Shown in pieces: positions 33,257 to 41,814 of a stretch of DNA of 64,000 nucleotides (the stretch's first letter is position 1; each line of letters starts with the position of its first letter). The position numbers and the translations under genes were made by a program. The notes below the pieces were generated by a model. That model was not told the DNA's origin. It worked only from the letters and a program-made list of their open reading frames with translations, and made no database searches. This DNA comes from Candidatus Poribacteria bacterium (GTDB taxonomy: Bacteria; Poribacteria; WGA-4E; GCA-2687025): NCBI GenBank assembly GCA_028818695.1, contig JAPPNK010000021.1, positions 62,001 to 126,000 on the forward strand. Reading direction: 5' to 3'.

Positions 33257-34053
33257 GGAGCCAGCTTCGCCTTCAGCTGTTGAAGCGTCTCAAAGGTTGC
33301 GCGGGCGTTCGCGTTGATCTCATCCAGGTCGTCTCCGCCTAAACATTCCACATAGAGAGGACCCTGAAAGCCCGCATCCGCCAGCGCCGACAGAACCGCT
33401 TCAAAGTCGACCTCCCCCTCGCCAGGTTTGATCCAGACGTCGGGGCGTCCGTTCTGAACGACGCAGTCTTTGACGATGAAAGAGCCGACGCGGGGCGCAA
33501 CTTTTTGAACATCCGGTTCAGGCCGTTCGCCGCCGGCGGTGTAATAGATAATGTTGCCGGGGTCGTAGCAGATCGAGAACGCTGGATGGCCGATCTCCTC
33601 ATGAACCTGCGCGAGCATTCCGCCGTTCAAGCCGATTCCGCCGTGCGGTTTCAGCTGCAGTTCAACGCCTTTCGCCTCCGCATGCGGCGCAACGGCGCGC
33701 ATGACAGCGATATACTTCTCCCGCAAATCGTCTCCGCAGCCGCAGTCCATCAGATAGCGGACGCCGGCCTCCGCGCACACATCCACCTGACGCCGATAGT
33801 CCTTCGCCGCGTCTTCTAGGTCGGCGTTCAGCTGCGGACCTGAAAGCAGCATAGACGGCTTCAGATTCCGCTTCGCCGCGATCTCAACCGTTTTGGCAAT
33901 CTCGTCCGCGCCGGCGTTTGAACGCAAAAGGTGACCGTCCGCGTTCGCAAAGACAGCGACATCCGTATATCCCGCGTCCGCGATATGTCCGCATGCCTCT
34001 TCAAATGTCCATCGATTCCATGGGCGCGTTGTCGCGCCGAGGTTCCATTTCAA
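33253..34053 (-). CDS. Sugar phosphate isomerase/epimerase-like TIM-barrel protein
   Basis: 266 residues of the xylose isomerase-like TIM barrel family. Typical pieces: TFEEACGHIADAGYTDVAVF at the first strand and helix, MDCGCGDD, GVELQLKPHG with the acidic and His positions of the metal site, FSICYDPGNI, FIVKDCV and GEGEVDFEAVLSAL, then LYVECLGGDD. These enzymes use a divalent metal to isomerise ketose or inositol-type compounds. Last gene of a five-gene run on this strand that starts at the sulfatase. Substrate not predictable. Confidence 0.88.
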   Translation of the reverse strand: MKWNLGATTRPWNRWTFEEACGHIADAGYTDVAVFANADGHLLRSNAGADEIAKTVEIAAKRNLKPSMLLSGPQLNADLEDAAKDYRRQVDVCAEAGVRYLMDCGCGDDLREKYIAVMRAVAPHAEAKGVELQLKPHGGIGLNGGMLAQVHEEIGHPAFSICYDPGNIIYYTAGGERPEPDVQKVAPRVGSFIVKDCVVQNGRPDVWIKPGEGEVDFEAVLSALADAGFQGPLYVECLGGDDLDEINANARATFETLQQLKAKLAP

Positions 34054-34071
34054 CAGCGTTTCCTTTCTGTT

Positions 34072-35112
34072 TTATTCCGTTTCAGGCTCCAGATCTTCAG
34101 GCGTGTATTTCAAAACGATTCCCCATTCTCCTACCGCGAACGCCGACCCGGAGGGATGCGCCGCGACAGCGTACAGCTTGTGCGTAACGCCTGTGTCGGC
34201 GAACGGCCATGTCGCGCCGCCGTCCTCGGTAACAAGCGTCTTTCCGTTGTCGCCGACGATCCAGCCCAGCTTCGGCTTCTTCGTTGAAAAGGCAACCGAT
34301 CGCAGGTCGTAGTAGAAGTCGTCCTTCTGCGCGTCGTTGGCTATGCGTTCCCAGGCGGCGCCGGCGTCCGTTGTGCGAAGTATGGTCGCCTCTTGACCGA
34401 CGATCCAGCCCGTTTTGGGGGAGACGAATCGAATGTCGTACAGGTTTTCAACGACGTTCGCCTGGATGTCGGGCTTGTTCCACGTTGCGCCGCCGTCTGT
34501 TGACGAAAGGACGAGTCCGCCCGTGCCGACGATCCAGCCGTTCTGTTTGTCGGCGAAGGCGACCGCTTCATAAGAGATTCTGCTTTCGCCGACGCGGGTG
34601 AATCCGCCGTCCGAGATCAACTTCCAGGAGCCTGCCGCGTTTTCGGTGCGCGTGAGGGAGCTGTTGTCGCCCGCGAGAAAGAGCGTCTTGTCAGAAACGA
34701 CCGCTCCAGCAATGATCCGGTTGCGCGTTCCGACATCTGTAAACTCCCACGTTTTGCCTCCGTCGTTGGAAAGGACGGAGCCTGTTCCGGCGATAAGTAT
34801 GCGCTTTTTGTCGAAGGTCAGCGCGACGGAGAGCAGAGGCGAGGCGAGCCGGCGGCGGAATCTGGGCGGCACGCTCTCTGGCGGCGCGGGCATCTCCTGT
34901 TTCGTCCAGGTTTCTCCCCCGTCGTTTGTGGACAGGATCAGTCCGTTGATGCCGGCTGCCCATCCGCGTTTTTCATCTAAAAAAGAGATTGCGAGCAGGT
35001 CGCCTTCTATATTGTCGTCCCGCAAGAAGTCGTCCTGTCTCACTTCTGTCCATTTTGCGTTGGCGGAGACAAGAACCGCTGCGCATACAACGGCGGCAAT
35101 CAAATGTTTCAT
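34072..35112 (-). CDS. Exported Ycf48-like/BNR-repeat beta-propeller protein
   Basis: 346 residues with a signal peptide (about 1-19, AAVVCAAVLVSANA). At least five blades carry the Asp-box-like sequence S-x-DGG-x-TW (NDGGETW, NDGGKTW, TDGGATW, TDAGAAW, EDGGATW) alternating with GW-x-VG (GWAAGING, GWIVGTGG, GWIVGQEA, GWIVGDNG). This is the architecture of Ycf48/HCF136, a photosystem assembly factor, but many non-photosynthetic bacteria have such proteins with unknown clients. Probably a periplasmic binding or assembly protein. Confidence 0.85.
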   Translation of the reverse strand: MKHLIAAVVCAAVLVSANAKWTEVRQDDFLRDDNIEGDLLAISFLDEKRGWAAGINGLILSTNDGGETWTKQEMPAPPESVPPRFRRRLASPLLSVALTFDKKRILIAGTGSVLSNDGGKTWEFTDVGTRNRIIAGAVVSDKTLFLAGDNSSLTRTENAAGSWKLISDGGFTRVGESRISYEAVAFADKQNGWIVGTGGLVLSSTDGGATWNKPDIQANVVENLYDIRFVSPKTGWIVGQEATILRTTDAGAAWERIANDAQKDDFYYDLRSVAFSTKKPKLGWIVGDNGKTLVTEDGGATWPFADTGVTHKLYAVAAHPSGSAFAVGEWGIVLKYTPEDLEPETE

Positions 35113-35130
35113 CGTTTTCCCTTCGCGCGG

Positions 35131-36339
35131 TCAAATGGCGGTGAGGAGCGAGAATCGATTCTCTCCCGTGTTCAAATCCACTAGCAGTAACATACCATAC
35201 TTTGCCAGTTTGCGCGCTTCTAAGGCGTTTTCATGCACAATCCGCAGCCCTGAATAGTCGCCCCACAGAAACAGCGCATACGGCATCGGCTTGTGCGCGT
35301 CCAGGGCGAACTGTATTTTGAGCTGGTCTCTGGAACGGCGCGGCGTGAACTCAATCAGCTCCGGCGGGGAGGTTTCGGTTAAAAAGGGGGACGCGGTCGG
35401 CGGGTTCACGTAGTTGTGAAAAACGGCGGGCTGCGCATTCTCTTCGTCAAAGATGAACATCGCCCGGGCGTCCGCATAAAACAGCTCCATCTTTCCGCTT
35501 TTTTCATTTTTTTCAAAAAGCGCCGTCGGCTCCGTTTCTGGAAACCGGCTGCGGTAGAGCGGGACCGCTTCGTTCAGCGCGACATGTTGAAAGCCCATCT
35601 CGGCGGTTCGGTTCCACATATCAACGAGAGCCTGTTGCCGTTCCTCGTCCAGGTCCGCGCATGCCTCCGCCGAGAACGTCATACAGACGGCGTTCCATGC
35701 GTTCACAGATTGAGACTGCGCGACCGATTCTGCCGCTTTTAAAAACGGCTCCGTTTCCAGCTCCGCCGCGCGCGGTTCCGGGGGGACGCGCCTCCAGAAT
35801 GTCAACGGCTTCGTCTCGCGCGGAATTGCCGCAATAGAGCTAGAGGGGGGTCCGCCTGACTGGCTCCGCTCTCGGCTTGGATAAAAGAAGGAGAACGGGC
35901 AGCCTCGATCCATCGCCCGCTTCGACGCCTCGTTCCATCGGTACCCCCATAACCCTGTAAACCGCAGCGTCTCCAGCGCCTCAATCAGCGGCGCGGTTTT
36001 CATGTCGGCGCCGGCGAGGCTCAGATCGGCGTCCGGCAGCGCCTTTTGGACAAGCTCCCGTTCCCGCGCGATTTTTTGCGGCAGCTCCATCCGTTGCCGC
36101 ACGCGCGCTTCGGCGTCGTCGTCCGGATGCGTCCAGCCGCGCGTGTTTAACATGAGTACCAGCCCGTCGCCCGTCCGTTTGCGCAGCCATTCGCCCGCTT
36201 CGCTCCGCGCGGTTGAAACGTCGATCGCCCATGTGATCGGGACGCCGCGTTCGTCGGCGGCTTCGGCGGCGTTTTTCATTCCGCGCAGCGCCGTTTCGGC
36301 AAGGCTCCCTGCCGCGTCCACAACGAGGCTGGCGATCAT
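35131..36339 (-). CDS. Unknown protein, possibly with a deacetylase-like barrel
   Basis: 402 residues without a signal peptide. The beginning (ASLVVDAAGSL, ITWAIDVSTARSEAGEWL, GLVLMLNTRGW) has strand-helix alternation and Asp residues at strand ends like NodB-type polysaccharide deacetylases, but the His-x-x-x-His metal motif is not evident. The C-terminal 150 residues are beta-rich (ELIEFTPRRSRDQLKIQFAL). Start codon overlaps the aminotransferase stop by 4 bases. Function unassigned. Confidence 0.6.
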   Translation of the reverse strand: MIASLVVDAAGSLAETALRGMKNAAEAADERGVPITWAIDVSTARSEAGEWLRKRTGDGLVLMLNTRGWTHPDDDAEARVRQRMELPQKIARERELVQKALPDADLSLAGADMKTAPLIEALETLRFTGLWGYRWNEASKRAMDRGCPFSFFYPSRERSQSGGPPSSSIAAIPRETKPLTFWRRVPPEPRAAELETEPFLKAAESVAQSQSVNAWNAVCMTFSAEACADLDEERQQALVDMWNRTAEMGFQHVALNEAVPLYRSRFPETEPTALFEKNEKSGKMELFYADARAMFIFDEENAQPAVFHNYVNPPTASPFLTETSPPELIEFTPRRSRDQLKIQFALDAHKPMPYALFLWGDYSGLRIVHENALEARKLAKYGMLLLVDLNTGENRFSLLTAI

Positions 36340-37187
36340 GCCCCGTTCATTTCCCGCGCCGTCAGCCGCGCGAGCGCCTTTTGAACCGCCTCTGTGACGG
36401 GCCGCCGCAGCCCCGCGTTCCCGATGCGCCGTCCGTTCAACCGCGCGAGCGGCATGACCCCGCCCGCCGCGCTGGTCAGGAACGCCTCCTCCGCCCGCTC
36501 CAGCTCCCGCGCCTGGATTATTTCTTCACAGGCGCCGACGCCGCATTCCCGCGCCGCTTCCAGAACCGCCTTGCGCGTGACGCCGGACAGTATCGGCAGA
36601 TCGGCGGGCGGCGTCGCAAGCGCGCTGTTTTTAACAATGAACAGATTGGCGGTTGAAGCCTCCAAGACGCTGCCGCTTCGGTCTATTAAAACCGCTTCAT
36701 CGCAGCCGGCGCGGAGGGCGGCCTGCTTCGCCAAAAGCAGAGGCGCATAGTTGAGCGTCTTATGCCGGGCGCATTCTCCTCTTTCCGCCAAAAAAGAGAC
36801 GGCGGAAAGCCCCGCTTCCAACTTCTCTTCACAGTACAGCAAGGGGCGCATATGAACGATGTTGATCAGCTCCCCGTCGGTGCCGAGGGCGGATGTCCAT
36901 CGGACGGCGGCGTCTTCGTTCAGGCGGTTCGCTTCGGCGGTCGTCTCGGCGGCGCGTTTCATGGCTTCGGGATCGGCGGACGGGGCGGGCATATTCAGGT
37001 ATCGAAGGGCGCGCGCCATTCGCTGCGCATGCTCATGAAGCCGGAAGACGCCTTTTCCGACGCGCCAGCGCGCCGTCTCAAACGCGCCGACGCCGTATAA
37101 AAAACCGGGCGAGAGCGCCGGTACGGCGGCGTCGCAGCCGCGCTGAATCTTCCCGTCCTGCCAGATATACGGATGCGCCTTTAACAT
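36336..37187 (-). CDS. Class IV PLP-dependent aminotransferase
   Basis: 283 residues, the usual size of branched-chain aminotransferase, D-amino acid aminotransferase and aminodeoxychorismate lyase. Marks: GFLYGVGAFETAR, RLHEHAQRM, the PLP-binding Lys143 in HKTLNYAPLLLAKQ, ASTANLFIV (phosphate cup) and LSGVTRKAVLE. The sequence cannot decide between amino-acid transamination and 4-amino-4-deoxychorismate cleavage. It sits 9 bases after the sulfatase and overlaps the next gene, so it belongs to the same run. Confidence 0.9.
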   Translation of the reverse strand: MLKAHPYIWQDGKIQRGCDAAVPALSPGFLYGVGAFETARWRVGKGVFRLHEHAQRMARALRYLNMPAPSADPEAMKRAAETTAEANRLNEDAAVRWTSALGTDGELINIVHMRPLLYCEEKLEAGLSAVSFLAERGECARHKTLNYAPLLLAKQAALRAGCDEAVLIDRSGSVLEASTANLFIVKNSALATPPADLPILSGVTRKAVLEAARECGVGACEEIIQARELERAEEAFLTSAAGGVMPLARLNGRRIGNAGLRRPVTEAVQKALARLTAREMNGA

Positions 37188-37196
37188 GATCCGAAG

Positions 37197-38492
37197 CTAT
37201 CGGAAACGTCTGCCTGGCGGCATTTCAGGCTCCTTTTGCGGGGGAGGCGGCGTGTGAGACGCATCGGCGAGGCGCGCCATCTCCGCGGCAAGCTGCGGAT
37301 GTTCGCCTGCAAGGTCGGTGGTTTCGTTCGGGTCGTTTTCGAGGTCGTACAACTCAAACGGCTCGTCGAGGCTCATCCGCGCGATCTTCCATTTCCCTTG
37401 CCGGACAGCCTGTTGAAGCCCTCTTTCGGCGTAGGTCTGCTTTTGCCAGTTGGCGACCCGCCTGTATTCCCAGTAAAGAAACCCGCGCTCCGTTTGCCGT
37501 TCGCTCTCGCCTAAGAACGAAGGCGCGATGGAAACGCCGTCCATGTTTGGCGGAAGGGGGGCGCCGGCAATCTCTGCCGCCGTCGGCAGAAAGTCCGGGA
37601 AATAGGTCGGAAAGGCGCATACGGAGTTCGGCTCAATGCGCCCCGGCCAACGCGCCGCGAACGGAACCCGTATCCCGCCTTCGTACAGGTTTCCTTTGGC
37701 GCCTTTCATCTCGCGGTTCGGTTTAAAGAAGTCGTTGAACTCGCGCCCGCCGCCGTTGTCGGAAGCGAACAGCAGGAGCGTGTTTTCGGTCAGGTTCAGC
37801 TCGTCCAGCAGGTCCAGAATCTCCCCGGCATGCCGGTCAACCATGCTGATCATGGCGGCTCTTCTTCTGGGACCTTCTTCCCATGGACGGTCTCGGTATT
37901 GCGCCCAGCCTGGGTCGCTGTCCGGTATCTCAAAGCGGCCATGCGGCGGCGTGTACGGGAGATAGCAGAAGAAGGGGCGGTCTCGGTTTTGGCGGATGAA
38001 CCGCTTCGCCTCGTCCTGGATCAGATACTGGGAATAGGCGCCTTCTTCTAGATCAACTCTTTCGCCGTTGCGCCACAGGTAGCCGGTGAAGTAGGTGTGG
38101 GCGTGGACCTGGTGATAGTAGCCGTAGAACAGGTCGAAGCCATGTTTTTCGGGGACGCCGTCGGTTCCCGCGTCTCCACAGCCCCATTTGCCGAATCCGC
38201 CGGTTGCGTAGCCCGCGTCTTTGAGCATTTGGGCGGCGGTGAAATCCTCCTTCAGGAGCGGGATGCCGCCTAAGTTGCCCCGCACGGAGGTATGCCCTGT
38301 GTGCTGCCCCGTCATGAGCGCGCTTCGGGCGGGCGCGCAGACAGGCGCGCCGGAGTAGGCGTTCTCAAAACGCATGCCGCTTTGAATGAGCCGGTCAAGG
38401 TTGGGCGTTTCGAGCGTCGGATGCCCTAAGCAGGAGAGCTCGTAGGGGCCGAGGTCGTCTAGGAGCAGGTACACGATGTTGGGCTTGTTCAT
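37197..38492 (-). CDS. Type I sulfatase
   Basis: 431 residues from the ATG at 38492 (family N-terminus NIVYLLLDDLG with the metal Asp pair). The formylglycine site is VC52-APARS, matching C-x-P-x-R, with downstream GHTSVRGNLGG. Other metal and substrate residues: FGKWGCG and ASDNGGG. Typical arylsulfatase, cleaving sulfate esters such as those of marine polysaccharides. No signal peptide is seen, so it would work in the cytoplasm or be exported in an unusual way. Conversion of Cys52 needs a maturase not found in this window. Confidence 0.93.
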   Translation of the reverse strand: MNKPNIVYLLLDDLGPYELSCLGHPTLETPNLDRLIQSGMRFENAYSGAPVCAPARSALMTGQHTGHTSVRGNLGGIPLLKEDFTAAQMLKDAGYATGGFGKWGCGDAGTDGVPEKHGFDLFYGYYHQVHAHTYFTGYLWRNGERVDLEEGAYSQYLIQDEAKRFIRQNRDRPFFCYLPYTPPHGRFEIPDSDPGWAQYRDRPWEEGPRRRAAMISMVDRHAGEILDLLDELNLTENTLLLFASDNGGGREFNDFFKPNREMKGAKGNLYEGGIRVPFAARWPGRIEPNSVCAFPTYFPDFLPTAAEIAGAPLPPNMDGVSIAPSFLGESERQTERGFLYWEYRRVANWQKQTYAERGLQQAVRQGKWKIARMSLDEPFELYDLENDPNETTDLAGEHPQLAAEMARLADASHTPPPPQKEPEMPPGRRFR

Positions 38493-38526
38493 GCGCTTCG
38501 CCTTTGGAGAATTGCCGTTGCGCGCT

Positions 38527-38555
38527 ATTGTAGGGGGAGGCGGCGGTTTGCGCAA
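38527..38555 (-). promoter_or_regulatory. Promoter-like site of the sulfatase-led operon
   Basis: Minus-strand TTGCGC (complement of 38550-38555), 17-base spacer, TACAAT (complement of 38527-38532), about 35 bases before the sulfatase start at 38492. Confidence 0.5.
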
Positions 38556-38622
38556 GGGCGGTCGTCCCAGCCCGTCATTCAGGCGCAGGCGGGACGGGAA
38601 TCCTTAAAGCGTTCTTTTCCGT

Positions 38623-40233
38623 TTACTCTTCCCGCCCTCCAAGCAATTCGGCGATCTCGTCCGGGATGGAAATGCCCGATTCTTCTTCAAACTGCTTCAC
38701 GCTTCCGTATTCATGCCTGAACTGGGCGGCCATTTCAACCCGCCTGCTCTCGTCTGCTTCCAGGTCCGATTTAGCCTCTTCCCATTTCTGAACCTGTATA
38801 TGCATCAAAGCGCGCATATAGTAAGGCTCCACTTGATCGGGATCGCTCTCGATCGCCTTTGTCCAGTCTGGCTCCGCCTTCTCGAATTTGCCCATGTGGG
38901 TGTATGCGGAAGCGCGAACGAGATAAGCTTCAACAAAGCCTGGCTGTATTTCAAGCGCCCTACTGCAGTCCGGAACTGCCTTTTCAAACTCGCCCATGTT
39001 GAGATATAAAATGGCGCGGTTGACATGGGCTTTGGGATGATCAGCCTGCAGCTCAAGCGCCTTGCCGATGTCCGCAGCCGCTTTTTCGTATTCGTCCATG
39101 GTCTTGTATGCGCCGGCGCGGTTGATATAAGCGTCGACAAAGTCCGGTTGAATCTGGATCGCCTTTTCGCTGTCTTCAAGCGCCTGTTCTGCCTTGCCCA
39201 TGCCGAGATAGGCGCCGGCGCGGTTGCTGTACGCCGCGGCGTAGGGGCTGCCGCGCAAAAAACGGGGCGACACATCAGGCTCCATTTCAATCGCCTTGCT
39301 CAATTCCTCAACCGCCTTCTTGTATTCGCCCTCTAGCAGATATTCTGTCCCGCGCCGAAGATAGTCGCCCGCTTTTTCAACCGCTTCCCTGTCTCTGCCG
39401 AGCATTTCAGCGAGGTCGGCCGGCAACGGAACGCCCATTTCCCGCTCAAAATCCTCGACGCTTCCGAAATTGCGGCGAAAATTGCCGACCGTGTTAAAGC
39501 CCAAGCTTTCGGCTCTCGCCAGGTCTGATCTGGCGTCTTCCCACTGCTGTAGGCGCAGGTGAACGTGAGCGCGGTTGTTCCATGCCATTGCGTTGCTCGG
39601 CGCGATCTCAACCGCCCTGCTATAGTCTGCGGCAGCGCTCTCCAGATCGTCTTTTTGATCATATAGACGGCCTCGGTTGATCAGCGCGTTGACGAATTCA
39701 GGCCTGAACTCCGCCGCCTTGCCAAAATCGGCGATCGCTTCGTCGATAGCGCCTTTCTTTCTGTACATTGAGCCTCGGTTGTAATAGGCGACGACGTCGT
39801 CCGGTCTCAACTCAATGGCCTTCGTGTGGTCTCTTTCCGCTTGATCCATCTTGCCAATATAGAAGTAGGCGACGCCGCGGACAATGTAGGCATCGGGCGA
39901 TTCAGGGTAAAGCTTGATCGTCTTGTTGAAGTCCGCGATCGCTTTCCGATACTTCCCGATGTCGATATACGCGCGGCCGCGGGAGTAAAGCGCCTGGAAA
40001 GGGTCGGAAGCGAACTTGACCGCCTTGGTGAAATCGGCGACCGCCTTCCGATGATCCCCCTTGTCAGAATAAGCGAATGCCCGATTCAGATACGCCGAAT
40101 TATTTTTTCGCTCCAGCTGAATCGCTTTGGTGAAATCCGCAATGGCGCTTTCCAGTTTTCCTTCGCGTTTCAAATTGTTGCCGCGGCGGATATACTCCTC
40201 CGCAGAGTTCAGCGCGCCGCTTGCGTTGTTCAT
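38623..40233 (-). CDS. Cytoplasmic TPR-repeat protein with internal duplication
   Basis: 536 residues, no signal peptide. Two blocks of TPRs: residues about 1-215 (six units; e.g. AYLNRAFAYSDKGDHRKAVADF) and about 285-480 (five to six units). Each block ends in a similar cap of about 45 residues: ARSDLARAESLGFNTVG...GSVEDFEREMGVPLP...EMLG and AKSDLEADESRRVEMAA...GSVKQFEEESGISIP...ELLG. The protein is therefore a duplicated TPR-plus-cap unit. TPRs bind other proteins; the partner is unknown. It is divergent from the GT-C-like gene. Confidence 0.85.
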   Translation of the reverse strand: MNNASGALNSAEEYIRRGNNLKREGKLESAIADFTKAIQLERKNNSAYLNRAFAYSDKGDHRKAVADFTKAVKFASDPFQALYSRGRAYIDIGKYRKAIADFNKTIKLYPESPDAYIVRGVAYFYIGKMDQAERDHTKAIELRPDDVVAYYNRGSMYRKKGAIDEAIADFGKAAEFRPEFVNALINRGRLYDQKDDLESAAADYSRAVEIAPSNAMAWNNRAHVHLRLQQWEDARSDLARAESLGFNTVGNFRRNFGSVEDFEREMGVPLPADLAEMLGRDREAVEKAGDYLRRGTEYLLEGEYKKAVEELSKAIEMEPDVSPRFLRGSPYAAAYSNRAGAYLGMGKAEQALEDSEKAIQIQPDFVDAYINRAGAYKTMDEYEKAAADIGKALELQADHPKAHVNRAILYLNMGEFEKAVPDCSRALEIQPGFVEAYLVRASAYTHMGKFEKAEPDWTKAIESDPDQVEPYYMRALMHIQVQKWEEAKSDLEADESRRVEMAAQFRHEYGSVKQFEEESGISIPDEIAELLGGREE

Positions 40234-40365
40234 GGCACCTTCCCTTTCGCAATGTTAAGATCGCGTATTTCGTTGTCGAAGTCAAGCGCACGGATGGAAG
40301 GCGCCGCCTATAAGCGCTTACGCTGCGCGCCGCAATGTGCGACACTAAGGCAAGAGGGGTCAAAC

Positions 40366-41793
40366 ATGAAATCATGGCTTCGGCGGTACGGCGCTTGGTT
40401 GTGCGCGGCGGTTTACGCGGTCGGCGTCGCCGCGGTTGCGATTCGGCATGAGCCATGGGCGGACGAAGCGCAGGCGTGGCTCATCGCGCGCGATTCCAAC
40501 CCTGTCGAAATGGCGGTCGACGTCCTGCGGTATGAGGGGCATCCGATCCTCTGGTATCTTGTGTTGACGCCGTTTGCGAAGACGCTCCCATACGGCGCGA
40601 TGACCGTCGTTGCCGTCCTATTCGGCATCGCGGGCGCGCTGCTCTGGACGCTGCGGTCGCCGGTTCCGTTGGCGGTTCGCTTGGCGGTTCCGTTCACCTA
40701 CTTTCTCTTTTATCAGTATGCGGTCGTCGCGCGCAGCTATGTTCTGCTGCCGCTGCTGATGTTCTGGCTCGCGCATGAGTATCCGCGCCGGCATGAGCGT
40801 CCGCGGCGGTTCGTCTTGATCTGCATCCTCTTGACCTTCACGAGCGTTTTCCCGGCGGTCGGCGCGGGATGCGTCATGCTCGCCTTCTTTGTAGAAGCGC
40901 TGCTCCGCCGCGCCGAGCTCTCGACGCAGGAGAAGCGGTCGTACTGGCTCTGTTTCGGGGCGTATGTTGCCGCCGGCTTCTTCTTGATCTACCAGCTGTG
41001 GCAACCCGAAAACTCCACCTTCTACCGCTGGAATCTCAACTGGAAGGGCGCGTTCAACATGGCGAAATACGCGCTGAACGCCTCCATGACGGAGCGGTGG
41101 CTGTTGACGCTGCCAATCGTCGCTGTCTCGCTTGTCTGGTTTTATTTTCGGCGGACGCTGTTCATCTACATCGCGCCGACGCTCTGCATTCTGACGCTGT
41201 TCGGGATCAAATATTTCAACGGGTGGCATGAGGGCGTCCTTGTTCTCTGGTGGCTTTTTGCGGTCTGGGTCAGTTTTGACAAGTCGATTGAGCCGCGCAA
41301 ATGGGAGCCGAATTGGATGCGCTGGGCGACAGCGGCTGCATGCCTGACATTCTGCGCCGTTCAGATCTTCTGGACGGTTCAGGTCTCCCGCGGCGACTGG
41401 TCAGGCGAGTACTCCCCTGGGAAACGGCTTTCCGCCGCCGTCAAAGAACGCGGCTTGGAAAACGGCAACGTGATCGGCTTGAACTTCTGGTCGACAACCT
41501 TCCAGCCCTACTTCCAAAACAACCTGTTCTCAAACCACAACGGCGGAAACCCGCCCGCCTACTGGAGATGGGAAAAACCTCCGAATAAACACGGATGGGG
41601 CGACTCGGTCGCGCGCGACAAGGACATTGAGAAGCTTCTAGAAGGAAAACCGGACGCCATCGTCGTCTCCCGCCCCGGCAGGGAGTTTGACGGATATGAG
41701 CGGCTCGATTTTGAAGGCAACATGTACTGGAAAAACCGCATTAAGGAAGACAACCGCGCGGCTCTCTACATCCGCAAGGACTGGGAACCGTAA
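40366..41793 (+). CDS. Polytopic membrane protein, GT-C-type glycosyltransferase-like
   Basis: 475 residues from the ATG at 40366 (AGAGGGG upstream); the frame is open far upstream but there it is the shadow of the TPR gene. About ten membrane segments follow a short basic start. The first outer loop has HEPWADEAQAWLIARD, the position where GT-C enzymes such as PMT/ArnT carry the catalytic D-x-D/D-E acid, and GHPILWYL resembles their next motif. GT-C enzymes transfer sugars from lipid carriers to proteins or lipids outside the membrane. The last 130 residues are soluble (NVIGLNFWSTTFQPY, DAIVVSRPGREFDG). The acceptor is unknown. Confidence 0.7.
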   Translation: MKSWLRRYGAWLCAAVYAVGVAAVAIRHEPWADEAQAWLIARDSNPVEMAVDVLRYEGHPILWYLVLTPFAKTLPYGAMTVVAVLFGIAGALLWTLRSPVPLAVRLAVPFTYFLFYQYAVVARSYVLLPLLMFWLAHEYPRRHERPRRFVLICILLTFTSVFPAVGAGCVMLAFFVEALLRRAELSTQEKRSYWLCFGAYVAAGFFLIYQLWQPENSTFYRWNLNWKGAFNMAKYALNASMTERWLLTLPIVAVSLVWFYFRRTLFIYIAPTLCILTLFGIKYFNGWHEGVLVLWWLFAVWVSFDKSIEPRKWEPNWMRWATAAACLTFCAVQIFWTVQVSRGDWSGEYSPGKRLSAAVKERGLENGNVIGLNFWSTTFQPYFQNNLFSNHNGGNPPAYWRWEKPPNKHGWGDSVARDKDIEKLLEGKPDAIVVSRPGREFDGYERLDFEGNMYWKNRIKEDNRAALYIRKDWEP

Positions 41794-41814
41794 GACATAT
41801 GGAGAGCGTCGCTC

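Noticed and set aside
39826..40365. N-terminal extension of the GT-C-like gene
   Set aside because: The frame overlaps the TPR gene on the other strand and the membrane protein begins at 40366 with its own ribosome site.
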